Shown: one piece after another, positions 31,752 to 40,413 of the stretch | Layout: every line of letters starts with the position of its first letter | Numbering within the stretch: position 1 is the stretch's first letter | NCBI RefSeq assembly: GCF_003319125.1 | Contig: NZ_QOHG01000005.1 | Span: 124,001-188,000, forward strand | Reading direction: 5' to 3' | Origin: Blastococcus sp. TF02A-26 | GTDB taxonomy: Bacteria; Actinomycetota; Actinomycetes; Mycobacteriales; Geodermatophilaceae | Length of the DNA: 64,000 nt | Notes under the pieces: generated by a model | Seen by the model: the letters and a program-made list of their open reading frames with translations, nothing else | The model's database searches: none | What the model was told of the DNA's origin: nothing | Position numbers and translations under genes: made by a program

Positions 31752-33830
31752 GTGCCGAGGTATGAGGGTCGCCTAGAGCTGACCTGGACCAACAAGCACG
31801 AGCAGCTTCTTGCTCACGAGGACGGCACCTACGAGTGGTTGCCAGCGTCCGACTATCGGGTCGCAGAGGTGCGGCTTCTGCGCGAAACCGAATCAGTTGG
31901 AGACGTCAGCGAGCGCAGAGCGGGCGACAACCTTCTTATCCGCGGTGACGCGCTGCACGCACTTAAGAGCCTCTCGAAGCTGCCCGAGTTCTCGCGCGAA
32001 TACGTCGGCAAGGTCCGTCTCTGCTACATCGACCCACCCTTCAACACCGAGCAAGCCTTCCCGGACTACGACGACAACCTCGAGCACTCCGTTTGGCTCA
32101 CGATGCTGCGTGACCGCCTGATGGAGATTTACCCGCTGCTTACCGATGACGGATCCGTGTGGGTACACCTCGACGATGCAGAAGTACACCGCTGCCGGGC
32201 CGTACTGGACGAAGTGTTTGGGGCAAAGAATTTCGTCGCGACCGTCATCTGGCAAAAGGCTTACTCACCTAAGAACGACGCGCCTGCTCTGAGCACAGAC
32301 CAGGACTACATCCTCGTCTACTCGAAGAACCCGGACTGGCGTTCCAACCGACTGCCACGACTGGCCTCTCGCGATGCGCTCTACACAACGCCTGACGGCG
32401 ACCCGCATCCGTGGGTCTCAGGCGACCCCGCCGCGCCCAGCGCTCACCGCAATCAAACTTGGGTATACGCCATCCAGTCACCATTCACGGGCGATCTGGT
32501 GTACCCAGCAGACGGCCGGTGCTGGGGATCGAAGCAAGAAACCATGAAGGAACTCGTCGAGGAGTGGGGAGTTCCCTACGAGGTTCGCGAGATCGGCGAC
32601 GATGAGCGTCGAGCGCATATCTGCGGCGTCTCTGTAGAAGACGTCCGTAAGGGCATCGGCGCTCTCATGGTCAAAGGCGACCTCGACGAAGCACGAGAGA
32701 CCGTAAGGGAGCGATACGACGCGGGCTCCTGGCCGAGGCTCTACTTCACTCGAGGCGGCCGCGGTGGCCTGAAGCTAAAGCGCTACCTCGGCGAGATCAG
32801 CCAGAGCCGAGTGCCACAAACGTTGTGGCTGAACGACGAAGTAGGTCACAACCGAACGGCGAAGGCGGAGATCAAGGCTCTTTTCCCTCAGCTGAACCCG
32901 TTTGCGACGCCCAAGCCAGAGCGGCTCATTCAGCGCATTCTGCAGATCGCCACAGACCCCGGCGACATTGTCTTGGACTGTTTCGCAGGGTCCGGCACAA
33001 CCCCGGCTGTCGCTCACAAGATGGGACGACGCTGGATCGCCGTTGAGCGGTCGCCCGAGACCATCGGCAAGTTCACCCTGCCCCGCCTCACCAAGGTTGT
33101 CCTCGGTGAAGATCCGGGCGGGGTCAGCACCGTCAAGGTGCCAGCGGGAGAAGACCTCCCCGAGGGGGTCTTCCCAGGCCAAGCAAAGGCCGCGGCCAAG
33201 GTTGTGAGCACCTTCCTCGAAGCGGGCGCCCTCGACGACGTCGAGGGCATCGAGGCTGGTGCGGCCAAGGCGCTGGTGGCTCTGCTGCGCAAGGCGGACA
33301 AGACAACCACCGAGGTTCTCTGGGAGGGCGGTGGTGGATTCCGCGTTCTGGCTGTCAGTGAGTCGATGTTCGAGAGCGACCCCGATGGCCTTGTCTACCT
33401 GTCGGATTCGATCAGCAACGGTGAACTGGCCGAGGCAACAGCTGCGCAGCTGGGCTACGAGTACAGGTCAGATCCTCCCTTCGCCGGCATCAAGGGGAGG
33501 ACCCGCCTGGCAGTAGTGGACGGCGTGGTGAACGACGACGTCGTTCGCCTCCTCGTGTCAGCACTAGCCGATGACGAGCGGGTGCTGGTCTGCGGGACCG
33601 GCATCGATCCCCAGGCACGAACCCTGCTAAAGGACCTTCGCCCCGGCTCCACGCTGCGCAAGGTGCCCGCCGCGCTCCTGCAGCGCTACCGCAATGCGCA
33701 ACGTCGGGAGCGCCGCGCTGGACTCGAGCGCCGATCGACGGAGCCTTCACAGCAGACGACGGAGCCCGAGGCGACGGCCTCGAGTAGCGACCCGACACAA
33801 ACAGCGACGGCAACGGGGGCGAGCGCTTAA
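31752..33830 (+). CDS. Type III restriction-modification methyltransferase (Mod)
   Basis: A 692-aa N6-adenine (or N4-cytosine) methyltransferase. Motif IV comes first, LCYIDPPFNTEQAF (DPPF), near residue 90; a target-recognition region spans about 150-370; motif I comes later, VLDCFAGSGTTPAVAHKMGRRWIAVERS. This order is the beta class used by type III Mod subunits. The C-terminus (about 590-692) is Ser/Thr/Glu-rich, possibly disordered. GTG 31752 is preceded by AGGGGGGAA at 8 nt and begins where the homology does; the frame is open upstream without similarity. The Res gene starts within its stop codon (TAATG). Confidence 0.88.
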   Translation: MPRYEGRLELTWTNKHEQLLAHEDGTYEWLPASDYRVAEVRLLRETESVGDVSERRAGDNLLIRGDALHALKSLSKLPEFSREYVGKVRLCYIDPPFNTEQAFPDYDDNLEHSVWLTMLRDRLMEIYPLLTDDGSVWVHLDDAEVHRCRAVLDEVFGAKNFVATVIWQKAYSPKNDAPALSTDQDYILVYSKNPDWRSNRLPRLASRDALYTTPDGDPHPWVSGDPAAPSAHRNQTWVYAIQSPFTGDLVYPADGRCWGSKQETMKELVEEWGVPYEVREIGDDERRAHICGVSVEDVRKGIGALMVKGDLDEARETVRERYDAGSWPRLYFTRGGRGGLKLKRYLGEISQSRVPQTLWLNDEVGHNRTAKAEIKALFPQLNPFATPKPERLIQRILQIATDPGDIVLDCFAGSGTTPAVAHKMGRRWIAVERSPETIGKFTLPRLTKVVLGEDPGGVSTVKVPAGEDLPEGVFPGQAKAAAKVVSTFLEAGALDDVEGIEAGAAKALVALLRKADKTTTEVLWEGGGGFRVLAVSESMFESDPDGLVYLSDSISNGELAEATAAQLGYEYRSDPPFAGIKGRTRLAVVDGVVNDDVVRLLVSALADDERVLVCGTGIDPQARTLLKDLRPGSTLRKVPAALLQRYRNAQRRERRAGLERRSTEPSQQTTEPEATASSSDPTQTATATGASA

Positions 33831-36292
33831 TGGCCGGTGACCTGGAGCTCCACGAGGACGTTATCGCTGAGGTGGCAGCGCGACTTGCCCTCCGCGAGCC
33901 GAACAAGCTGGCCGTCGAGACCCTCGACGCTGAGCTCTCACAGCACTACGACGTGGACGCGCAGCAAGAGCCGCTGGAGGTCGTCTTCGACGTGGCCACC
34001 GGCGTTGGCAAGACCTTCATCCTTGCCGGTGCCATGGAGTTGTTGGTCGAGGCGTATGGCGTCCGCGACTTCGTGATCATTACTCCGGGCAGCACGATTC
34101 TTAACAAGACTCGCGACAACTTCACCGTAGGGCACCGGAAAAGTCTGCTGGGCCCCATGTGCTTTCAGCCGGTCGTAATCACCGCCGAGAACTTCGCGAC
34201 GCCAGCCATGCGCGCGTCGATGGAGGATCAAGACAAGGTCAAGGTCTACCTGTTCACGGTGCAGTCCCTACTGCGGCCGACGGCGAAGACCAACCGCAAG
34301 GTGTATCGGTACGAAGAGGGCCTTGGGGCGGAGTTCTACGAGCACCTGCGGAGCACCAAGCCCCTGGCCGTGTTCGCCGACGAGCATCACGCTTACTACG
34401 GCAAAGCCTTTTCTGCGGCGGTGCGAGACCTCAACCCATGGCTGCTCCTCGGCCTCACGGCGACTCCGCATAAGCAAACCCCGAGGGAAGCCATCGTCTA
34501 CCGGTATCCGCTAGCGGCCGCGATCGCGGACAAGCTGGTCAAGACACCGGTCATCGTCGGGCGCAAGGATGACCGCACCGACTCGCTGACGAAGCTGGCC
34601 GACGGAGTAACGCTGCTGCAAGCGAAGGCCGAGGCCATCGCATCGCACGTCGCCACGCTCGACGCCGAGGTCGTCAACCCGGTGATGCTTGTGGTCGCTA
34701 AAACGATCGAGGAGGCGGACGAGTACGGCGAGATCCTCCGCTCGGATGAGTTCTTCGCAGGTGCATACGCCGACGCGGTTCTTGTCGTGCACTCGGAGTC
34801 CCCGGACGAAGCCCTGGCTGCGCTGGACAAGGTTGAGGACGCCGGCTCCCCCGTGCGCGTCATCATCTCGGTCGGGATGCTCAAAGAAGGCTGGGATGTT
34901 CGCAACGTCTACGTCATCGCCTCGATGCGAGCCAGCGTCTCAGAGATTCTGACCGAACAGACTCTCGGCCGCGGCATGCGCCTGCCCTTTGGCAGCTACA
35001 CCGGCATCGAGATTCTGGACACGGTCGAGGTCATCGCGCACGAGCGGTATCAGGACTTGCTGAAGAAGGCCGGCGTGCTCAACGAGGCCTTCGTCGATCA
35101 CCGCACCCGCGCCGTCGTGCGGAGGAACGCCCAGGGGCAGCAGGTCGTCGTCACCGAGACGACCACCGCGAGCGTTGAGCCCGTAGTCGCCGGTGCCGAC
35201 GAGGAGGCGCCGGCTCCCAATCCTGATGACAACCCCGCTCCGGTCGTGACCACGGTTCAAGACCGAACGAAGCAGGCGACCGAGGCAGTCACGAAGCTGA
35301 AGCAAGAGATCGCTCGACTGCCCGAGGCACCCGCCATCAAGCTTCCGGTGCTGCGGATGACGGCTGTTCAGAGCAAGTTCTCGCTTGCGGACATCACCGA
35401 CACAGACGGCTTTCGCAAGCTCGGGGTGTCTTTGGCTGCCGACCCTGCCGGCGAGCTGAGTCGAACACTGCTCAGTGCCCGCATCGTCAAGGGACGGGAC
35501 GGAATGCGCCGCACGGAGCTCGTCACGAGCACCGCTGCAGATCGCGTCCGTTCCGCCCCGACGCTGGTCCCCGCGGACGAGCTGCGGACCAACCTGGCGG
35601 AGCTGGTGCTCGCGTCGCCATCCGTGCCCGCTCGCAGAGGCGAGCGGGCCGCACTTCAGCCGCTGCTCGACACGTTCTTCGAGGGCCTGGGAGACAAGGC
35701 TGTCGAGATTCTGTCCGCCAACCTCGGCCGCGCGGGCGCTCGACTGGTTCGGCTGGTCGAGCAGGAGCAGCGTCGATTCATGGCCAAGCCGAGCTACGAC
35801 GAGGTCATCGAGCTGGCCAGCTTCAGCCCCATCCGAGTCACGGACCGAGACGTGTCGGGCGACCGCCACGGGGCCTTCTCGCGGTCTGTCGCCTACGAGG
35901 GCTGGGCGCGAGGCATGTTCCCCCTCGCCTGGTTCGACTCAGCTCCCGAGCGAGCCGTCGCCAACATCGTTGATGACGATGACGGGGTTGCCTGGTGGGT
36001 ACGTCTCCACAACGGTGACCTGCCCATCCTTTGGAACTCGGGCGGCCAGCAGTACAACCCCGACCTGATCGTGATCGAGACCGATGGCACCCACTGGGTG
36101 GTGGAGGTCAAGATGGACAAGGAAGTCACCTCGGCCGATGTCCAAGCCAAGCGTGAGGCAGCTAAGCGCTGGGCGAATCACGTCTCCGCGGACGCGAGCG
36201 TTAACACTCGCTGGCGGTACCTGCTCATCTCCGAGGCCGATGTTTCCGATGCAAAGGGCTCCTGGCCCGCGCTGAAGGGTCTGGGAACGTAA
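33830..36292 (+). CDS. Type III restriction enzyme helicase/nuclease (Res)
   Basis: An 820-aa superfamily 2 helicase-nuclease. Walker A: VVFDVATGVGKTFILAGAM (about 50-68). DEAH-like box: AVFADEHHAYYGKAF. Motif III: LGLTATPHK. Motif VI: TEQTLGRGMRLPFG. The C-terminal nuclease of PD-(D/E)xK type: QYNPDLIVIETDGTHWVVEVKMDKE (about 741-765), matching the EcoP15I Res layout. The region 440-480 is Ala/Glu/Pro-rich linker. Both active sites are intact, so cleavage is expected after convergent translocation with Mod. Length is shorter than the 950+ aa of some type III Res subunits but within the family's range. Confidence 0.88.
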   Translation: MAGDLELHEDVIAEVAARLALREPNKLAVETLDAELSQHYDVDAQQEPLEVVFDVATGVGKTFILAGAMELLVEAYGVRDFVIITPGSTILNKTRDNFTVGHRKSLLGPMCFQPVVITAENFATPAMRASMEDQDKVKVYLFTVQSLLRPTAKTNRKVYRYEEGLGAEFYEHLRSTKPLAVFADEHHAYYGKAFSAAVRDLNPWLLLGLTATPHKQTPREAIVYRYPLAAAIADKLVKTPVIVGRKDDRTDSLTKLADGVTLLQAKAEAIASHVATLDAEVVNPVMLVVAKTIEEADEYGEILRSDEFFAGAYADAVLVVHSESPDEALAALDKVEDAGSPVRVIISVGMLKEGWDVRNVYVIASMRASVSEILTEQTLGRGMRLPFGSYTGIEILDTVEVIAHERYQDLLKKAGVLNEAFVDHRTRAVVRRNAQGQQVVVTETTTASVEPVVAGADEEAPAPNPDDNPAPVVTTVQDRTKQATEAVTKLKQEIARLPEAPAIKLPVLRMTAVQSKFSLADITDTDGFRKLGVSLAADPAGELSRTLLSARIVKGRDGMRRTELVTSTAADRVRSAPTLVPADELRTNLAELVLASPSVPARRGERAALQPLLDTFFEGLGDKAVEILSANLGRAGARLVRLVEQEQRRFMAKPSYDEVIELASFSPIRVTDRDVSGDRHGAFSRSVAYEGWARGMFPLAWFDSAPERAVANIVDDDDGVAWWVRLHNGDLPILWNSGGQQYNPDLIVIETDGTHWVVEVKMDKEVTSADVQAKREAAKRWANHVSADASVNTRWRYLLISEADVSDAKGSWPALKGLGT

Positions 36293-36414
36293 CGTCTGCG
36301 CGAGGCTCGCCGAGATGCCCGGGGTCTCGGACCACAACCCGTTAGGGACGCCGCAGGTTGAAGCGGTGGCTAACGTCAAGCCATGCACTCGCCTGGCCGT
36401 AGCGACCTGACCTA

Positions 36415-37242
36415 ATGGACCTCATCGAGTTAGGTGCTGCCCTTGGCGACTTCTTCGAGCGTGACGGCAAGCACGGTCACGCCGGGCCATCACACGACCA
36501 ACTCACCTTCGCCATCCGTCGCACTGGCCTCGAGGCTCATGACCCTCGAAACCTTGAGCCCATGGTTGGCAAGACGCGGCGTCTTCGTCGGATTCTCACC
36601 GAAGCGACAGACCACAACCCGGCCGCCGGCTTTAACTTGGCCAAGCATGTGATCGCGGAGCTTCGTGCCGCAGGCGCCTTCGACCCCCGCCTCTCGGACT
36701 ACGCCGGGGATGCCAAGGTGGCCAAGCTCCGGAACGCGCTCGACGCCCTGGGCTACGACCTCTCCCCCAGCGGGACCGTGCATGCAAAGGTCATCGACAA
36801 CTTGCACGGCAGCGAGCTCACCGCTGCCCTGCAAGCCATCGTGCGGCGCATGAACGTCAATGCCGACGACGCCGAACTGCACATCGGGAGCGGCAAGGAG
36901 CTTGACGAGGCTGCTGCGCGACACGTCCTAGAAGAGCGGACCGGAAGCTATCCGGTTGGGGGCCCTGCGGGAAACTTTCCGGTGACCTTGGCAAACGCCT
37001 TCACGGTCCTGGGGCTAGCTGTGCCTACTACGCTGCCGCCACTGGACAGCGACCCGCATAGAGAGGTGCAGCAGTGTCTGTACCTGCTAGCCGTCGCCGT
37101 CAACCGACTGCGCAACGACGCCGGCACGGGTCATGGTCACCCCAGCGGTCCCAGGAAGACGGCGCCCCTGACGCCAGAGGAGGGTCGCGTGGTTGCACGG
37201 GCGACAGCCCTCATAGCGGGAACTCTCCTTGACAAGCTGTAG
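36415..37242 (+). CDS. Abortive-infection (Abi_C-like) family protein
   Basis: A 275-aa protein placed 122 bp after Res. The C-terminal third carries the hallmark of the abortive-infection Abi_C group: NRLRNDAGTGHGHPSGP (R-N-x-x-G-x-G-H) followed by EGRVVARATALIAGTLLDKL. The N-terminal half is helical, with MDLIELGAALGDFFERDG, and the middle part (about 100-170) has no known signature. RN-x5-H motifs in this group resemble HEPN nucleases. It probably adds a second layer of phage defence; activity has not been shown by sequence. A separate promoter cannot be excluded. Confidence 0.75.
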   Translation: MDLIELGAALGDFFERDGKHGHAGPSHDQLTFAIRRTGLEAHDPRNLEPMVGKTRRLRRILTEATDHNPAAGFNLAKHVIAELRAAGAFDPRLSDYAGDAKVAKLRNALDALGYDLSPSGTVHAKVIDNLHGSELTAALQAIVRRMNVNADDAELHIGSGKELDEAAARHVLEERTGSYPVGGPAGNFPVTLANAFTVLGLAVPTTLPPLDSDPHREVQQCLYLLAVAVNRLRNDAGTGHGHPSGPRKTAPLTPEEGRVVARATALIAGTLLDKL

Positions 37243-37329
37243 CCCAACCGACCGAGTCGCTCCACCTCGGCGTCGCGCACCGGCCAGCTTGACGACGCCG
37301 TCGCCCGTCACCGCTGCGGGAGGCTCGGT

Positions 37330-38091
37330 ATGGCGCTAAGGGATCAAGTCCTCACGTACCTCGTCACTCCCGGCCGCGACACGCGGTTCAGCGAGTCCTA
37401 CCTCGTCTCACAGATCTGTAGCGAGGCCAGCTGCCGACCACATGAAGTTTGGGAAGCGCTCTGGGCCCTGGTAGCCGACGGCCTCATCTATCTCAACCCG
37501 AGCGGCCAACGGTCAAGCACCGACAACTGGCGTTGGCAGGTCAGCGCGATTGGCCAGAGGGTCGCAACCTCTGGGCGTTGGGAGCCCCACGATCCCGACG
37601 GCTATCTGCGCCGGTTGCGCCGCGAGGAGCCAGCCATCGACGCAGCTGCCCTCGGATACCTCGAAGAAGCACTGCGCGCCTTCAACGCCCGGTGCTATCT
37701 GGCGTCGTCGGTCATGCTCGGGGTCGCCTCGGAGCGGGTCTTTGACACGCTCTCGCGCAGCTTCGTCGCAGCCAGCGGTCCGGCCGGCGCGAGATTGGGC
37801 GAGATGCTCGATAGCCCTGCGACGAGTCAGTCTCGACGTTTCACCGAGCTACGGAAGCGCCTTGAGCCGATGCGTCCAAACCTGCCTGCGGAATTGGCGG
37901 ACAACCTGACGCTCGACGCAGTCGCAGAGCTGCTCCGAATCACCCGCAATGACGCTGGGCACCCTACCGGGGCGCTGGTCGATGAGGACACGGCCTACAC
38001 GCATCTGCAGATGGCAGCCAACTACCTCAAGAAGATGACTCGCCTGAAAGCACACTTCGACTCAGTGGCTCATCGAAGCCAACAGCCGTAA
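37330..38091 (+). CDS. DUF4145-like protein, HEPN-type motif
   Basis: A 253-aa protein. The N-terminal part (LRDQVLTYLVTPGRDTRF...SEASCRPHEVWEALWALVADGLIYL) looks like a winged helix. The C-terminal part (about 110-240, EEALRAFNARCYLASSVMLGVASERVFDTLSRSF and LLRITRNDAGHPTGALVD) is a DUF4145-like helical domain, with RNDAGHP at the position of the Rx4-6H motif of HEPN RNases. DUF4145 domains occur fused to or beside restriction enzymes. It is the last gene of the plus-strand defence block and is followed by a 9-bp-stem terminator and then the IS. Confidence 0.68.
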   Translation: MALRDQVLTYLVTPGRDTRFSESYLVSQICSEASCRPHEVWEALWALVADGLIYLNPSGQRSSTDNWRWQVSAIGQRVATSGRWEPHDPDGYLRRLRREEPAIDAAALGYLEEALRAFNARCYLASSVMLGVASERVFDTLSRSFVAASGPAGARLGEMLDSPATSQSRRFTELRKRLEPMRPNLPAELADNLTLDAVAELLRITRNDAGHPTGALVDEDTAYTHLQMAANYLKKMTRLKAHFDSVAHRSQQP

Positions 38092-38111
38092 CCCACAACT
38101 TCGACAATGAT

Positions 38112-38137
38112 CCTCAGATAAAGGACGTTATCTGAGG
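38112..38137 (+). terminator. Terminator-like hairpin after the DUF4145-like gene
   Basis: CCTCAGATA (38112-38120) pairs perfectly with TATCTGAGG (38129-38137), with an 8-nt loop, 20 bp after the stop codon. No T-run. The IS begins 18 bp further on. Confidence 0.6.
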
Positions 38138-38164
38138 GTGGCTGTCTCACCCCCTTGTCCCGCG

Positions 38165-39160
38165 TCAAGTAGCTGGCAGATCTTCGGTCTCGGGAAAGTT
38201 GGGGATCAGCGGGTCGGCCAGGCCGAGGTGGACGTCTCGGGGCCGGTTCCAGGCCAGCGCCTCGTGCGGCCGGATGGTGTTGTAGTCGAGCCGGTAGTCC
38301 TCGGCGTGGGCGATGAGGTCCAGGGCGTCGGGGATCTCTTCGAGGAACAGCTTCTCGTACTTCAGCGAGCCGAAGCCGCGCTCCCGTGAGCCGTTCTGCC
38401 CGGGGGTCTTGACCCGGGTGCGGACGTGGCGCAGCTCGGGGTGGGTGGCGATGAACGCCTCGAACCGGAAGGACCGGAACGGTCCGCCGTTGTCAGTCAC
38501 GATCGTGACCAGCGGAACCACGTTGCCCTCGGCATCGCGCTGGGCAAGGTCGATCAGCCGGCGGCCAGCCAGCTGCTCGGCCTCGGCCAGTGCTAGCTCG
38601 ATGGCGGCGATCGCGTCGTGCTGGTTCGCCGTCGGGGCGATGTGCCAGCCCAGCTCGTACTTGGACCAGTAGTCCCGGCAGCCGGCCAGCCGCCACGTGC
38701 CCCCGGCGGTGGTCTCGAATTCGGAGAAATCCAGCTGCCACACCTGGTTCGGGCCGGTCGGCTCGGTAGCGAACGCGGCCTTGCGGCGAGCGGCCAGCGC
38801 CCGGCGTTCTCGCTGGTAGTTCGCCTCCAGCAGCAGTCCCTCGTCGCGCAGAAGCCGCAGCACGGTCGCCTGGGAGACCCGGCGGCCGTCGTGGCGGCAC
38901 ATCGCCCACACCTTGCGGTGCCCCCACGCCGGATGAGCCAGCGCGTGCCGCCGGGCGGCGTCCCGGACGCGCTCGCGGGCCGGCCGCGGCCACGGACCCC
39001 GCGCCGGCCGGTCGGCCCGGGTCCGGGCTTGGTAGCGGCGCCAGGTGCGCTCGGGCACGCCGATCAGAGAGCAGAACCTCGTGGTCGGCATGCCCGCCTC
39101 GACGCGGATCACCTCGAGGTCCGCGAAGGGCCCAGGCGACCCTCGGCGGACTTCTTCCAC
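38165..39160 (-). CDS. IS3 transposase OrfB, DDE catalytic domain
   Basis: A 331-aa transposase part with the DDE retroviral-integrase fold. First Asp: NQVWQLDFSEFETTAGG. Second: VTIVTDNGGPFRSFRFEAF. Glu: NGSRERGFGSLKYEKLF, with spacing typical of IS3 (about 60 and 35 residues). N-terminal part has an HTH_21-like region (HPAWGHRKVWAMCRHDGRRVS). It may start from GTG 39160, but most active enzyme should come from a -1 frameshift on the heptamer at 39127-39133. The stop codon lies inside the left terminal repeat. Confidence 0.9.
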   Translation of the reverse strand: MEEVRRGSPGPFADLEVIRVEAGMPTTRFCSLIGVPERTWRRYQARTRADRPARGPWPRPARERVRDAARRHALAHPAWGHRKVWAMCRHDGRRVSQATVLRLLRDEGLLLEANYQRERRALAARRKAAFATEPTGPNQVWQLDFSEFETTAGGTWRLAGCRDYWSKYELGWHIAPTANQHDAIAAIELALAEAEQLAGRRLIDLAQRDAEGNVVPLVTIVTDNGGPFRSFRFEAFIATHPELRHVRTRVKTPGQNGSRERGFGSLKYEKLFLEEIPDALDLIAHAEDYRLDYNTIRPHEALAWNRPRDVHLGLADPLIPNFPETEDLPAT

Positions 39161-39426
39161 ACCCGCAGCTCGACCGCGGCCTCACCCAGGGCCTGGGTCA
39201 GCTCGGAGACCTCGGCCTCCAGCTGCGCCTCCCGGGTCGAGGGACCGGACTTGCCGGCCAGCAGTCCCGTCTTGCCCGCGTCGAGGAACTGGCGCTTCCA
39301 GTTCCCGACCGACTGCTCGGACACCTTCGCCCGCCGCGCGGCCTCGGCGACGGTCACCTCACCGGCCAGGATCGACAGCACGATCCGGACCTTTTCCTCA
39401 GCCGGGAACGCCGGCGGTCTCGCCAT
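39109..39426 (-). CDS. IS3 transposase OrfA, helix-turn-helix
   Basis: A 105-aa protein with the IS3 HTH_Tnp_1 pattern: FPAEEKVRIVLSILAGEVTVAEAARRAKVSEQSVGNWKRQF. A leucine-zipper-like tail follows (AQLEAEVSELTQALGEAAVELRVWKK). It overlaps OrfB by 52 nt in a different frame; the OrfA frame ends at 39109 just beyond the heptamer GGGCCCT, in the usual IS3 arrangement. Confidence 0.9.
   Translation of the reverse strand: MARPPAFPAEEKVRIVLSILAGEVTVAEAARRAKVSEQSVGNWKRQFLDAGKTGLLAGKSGPSTREAQLEAEVSELTQALGEAAVELRVWKKSAEGRLGPSRTSR
39127..39133 (-). other. Programmed -1 frameshift heptamer GGGCCCT
   Basis: In the OrfA frame the codons are CTG GGC CCT; after a -1 slip the tRNAs re-pair to GGG CCC T, matching the OrfB frame. 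The form X XXY YYZ fits the classical slippery site. A downstream stimulatory structure was not worked out. Confidence 0.6.
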
Positions 39427-39516
39427 GAACGATCAGACTCCTTGCCAGGTCAGACCCGCAAGCAACGGGCCCTGCCAGAAAGTCTGACGCGCGACACCCT
39501 GAGTAGCGTGGCGGGC

Positions 39517-40413
39517 GTGACTGAGTCTCCCAAAGGCGAAGAGCCCGAAGTCGTCTCCCTCGTTCTGGCCACTCTCTTCTCCGGGGTGCAACCGGACCCG
39601 TGGCCCGATCCGCACCCGCTGGCAGTACGTACTGCGCTTGAGTGGCAGCAGGTCGGGACTCACGCCGTCTTTGCCGAGCTACATGGGACCACGCACGGGC
39701 TGCCTCGTGGTCGCCTCGCCGAACTAATCGGCCGGATCGCTTCCACGGGCGAGCAGCTTGGGCTCTCTTGGACATGCGAGCAGGACATGCGGCGCTGGCT
39801 TGCCCCCGACGCGCAAGAGCGAGACAGCTGGGCTGTGCCCGCGCGCGCGCTCGCAGAGATCACCGGCTACTACGCGATCAGCGCTGGACACGGCGTTGCC
39901 AACGTGACGCTGAGGTCGCTGCTGGTCCAGCCTGAAGCGGCTGCGGTCATCAACCAAGACAAGGACCTCAAGCGTGCCAAGGGCTTCGACCCCTTCAGCA
40001 CCGTTCCGGCCGCTTGGGTACCGCTGAACGAGAAGGTCGCAACGGTGCTGCTTAACGCTGCAGCGGGACGGGGCGCAGCGCAGGAGATGGCCGAACTGGT
40101 CGTGGCCCTAACTCGGGACGCGCGGTGGGTGGCCCTGACGAATCGCCGCCACGTGGACTTCCATCGCTGGCGCCCTCAAAGCGTCAGCGGTGGTGTGGCC
40201 ACAAGCAACCCGTGGGAAAGCACTGACACCGGGTCCTACTCGCTGACGATGTACGGCAGAAGTCAGCACGAGCCGCCCAACACCTCCGAGCTGATCGCGG
40301 AAGCGTCGGATGGCCTCGAGGCGTTGGCCGAATGCATGGAGCGCTGGTTGGACGTCTGGCCGAGCGCGATCCGTGACCTCGGCGTGCCGCTCTTCAAGGA
40401 CGAGGAGGCATGA
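39517..40413 (+). CDS. Hypothetical protein coupled to a tyrosine recombinase
   Basis: A 298-aa protein of unknown family. The sequence is mostly helical, with regions such as TALEWQQVGTHAVFAELHGTTHGLPRGRLAELI, WTCEQDMRRWLAPDAQERDSWAVPARALAEITGYYAIS and RAKGFDPFSTVPAAWVPLNEKVATVLLNAAAGRG. There is no obvious catalytic motif, membrane segment or Cys site. It overlaps the recombinase start (ATGA at 40410-40413). The GTG 39517 (VTESPKGEEPEVV) lies 20 bp from the IS end, so its native promoter was probably cut off by the insertion. A role in controlling the recombinase is possible but only inferred from the coupling. Confidence 0.6.
   Translation: MTESPKGEEPEVVSLVLATLFSGVQPDPWPDPHPLAVRTALEWQQVGTHAVFAELHGTTHGLPRGRLAELIGRIASTGEQLGLSWTCEQDMRRWLAPDAQERDSWAVPARALAEITGYYAISAGHGVANVTLRSLLVQPEAAAVINQDKDLKRAKGFDPFSTVPAAWVPLNEKVATVLLNAAAGRGAAQEMAELVVALTRDARWVALTNRRHVDFHRWRPQSVSGGVATSNPWESTDTGSYSLTMYGRSQHEPPNTSELIAEASDGLEALAECMERWLDVWPSAIRDLGVPLFKDEEA

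Larger units (their letters stand above)
38156..39496 (-). mobile_element. Complete IS3-family insertion sequence, 1341 bp
   Basis: Terminal inverted repeats: left TGTCCCGCGTCA + GTAG + CTGGCAG, right (complement) TGTCGCGCGTCA + CTTT + CTGGCAG, about 24 bp with few mismatches, beginning with TGT. Direct 4-bp target duplication CCCT at 38152-38155 and 39497-39500. Two overlapping genes with a slippery heptamer fit an IS3-type element that makes an OrfAB transposase by -1 frameshift. All parts are intact, so it is probably active or recent. It landed 20 bp before the start of the gene at 39517. Confidence 0.88.
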
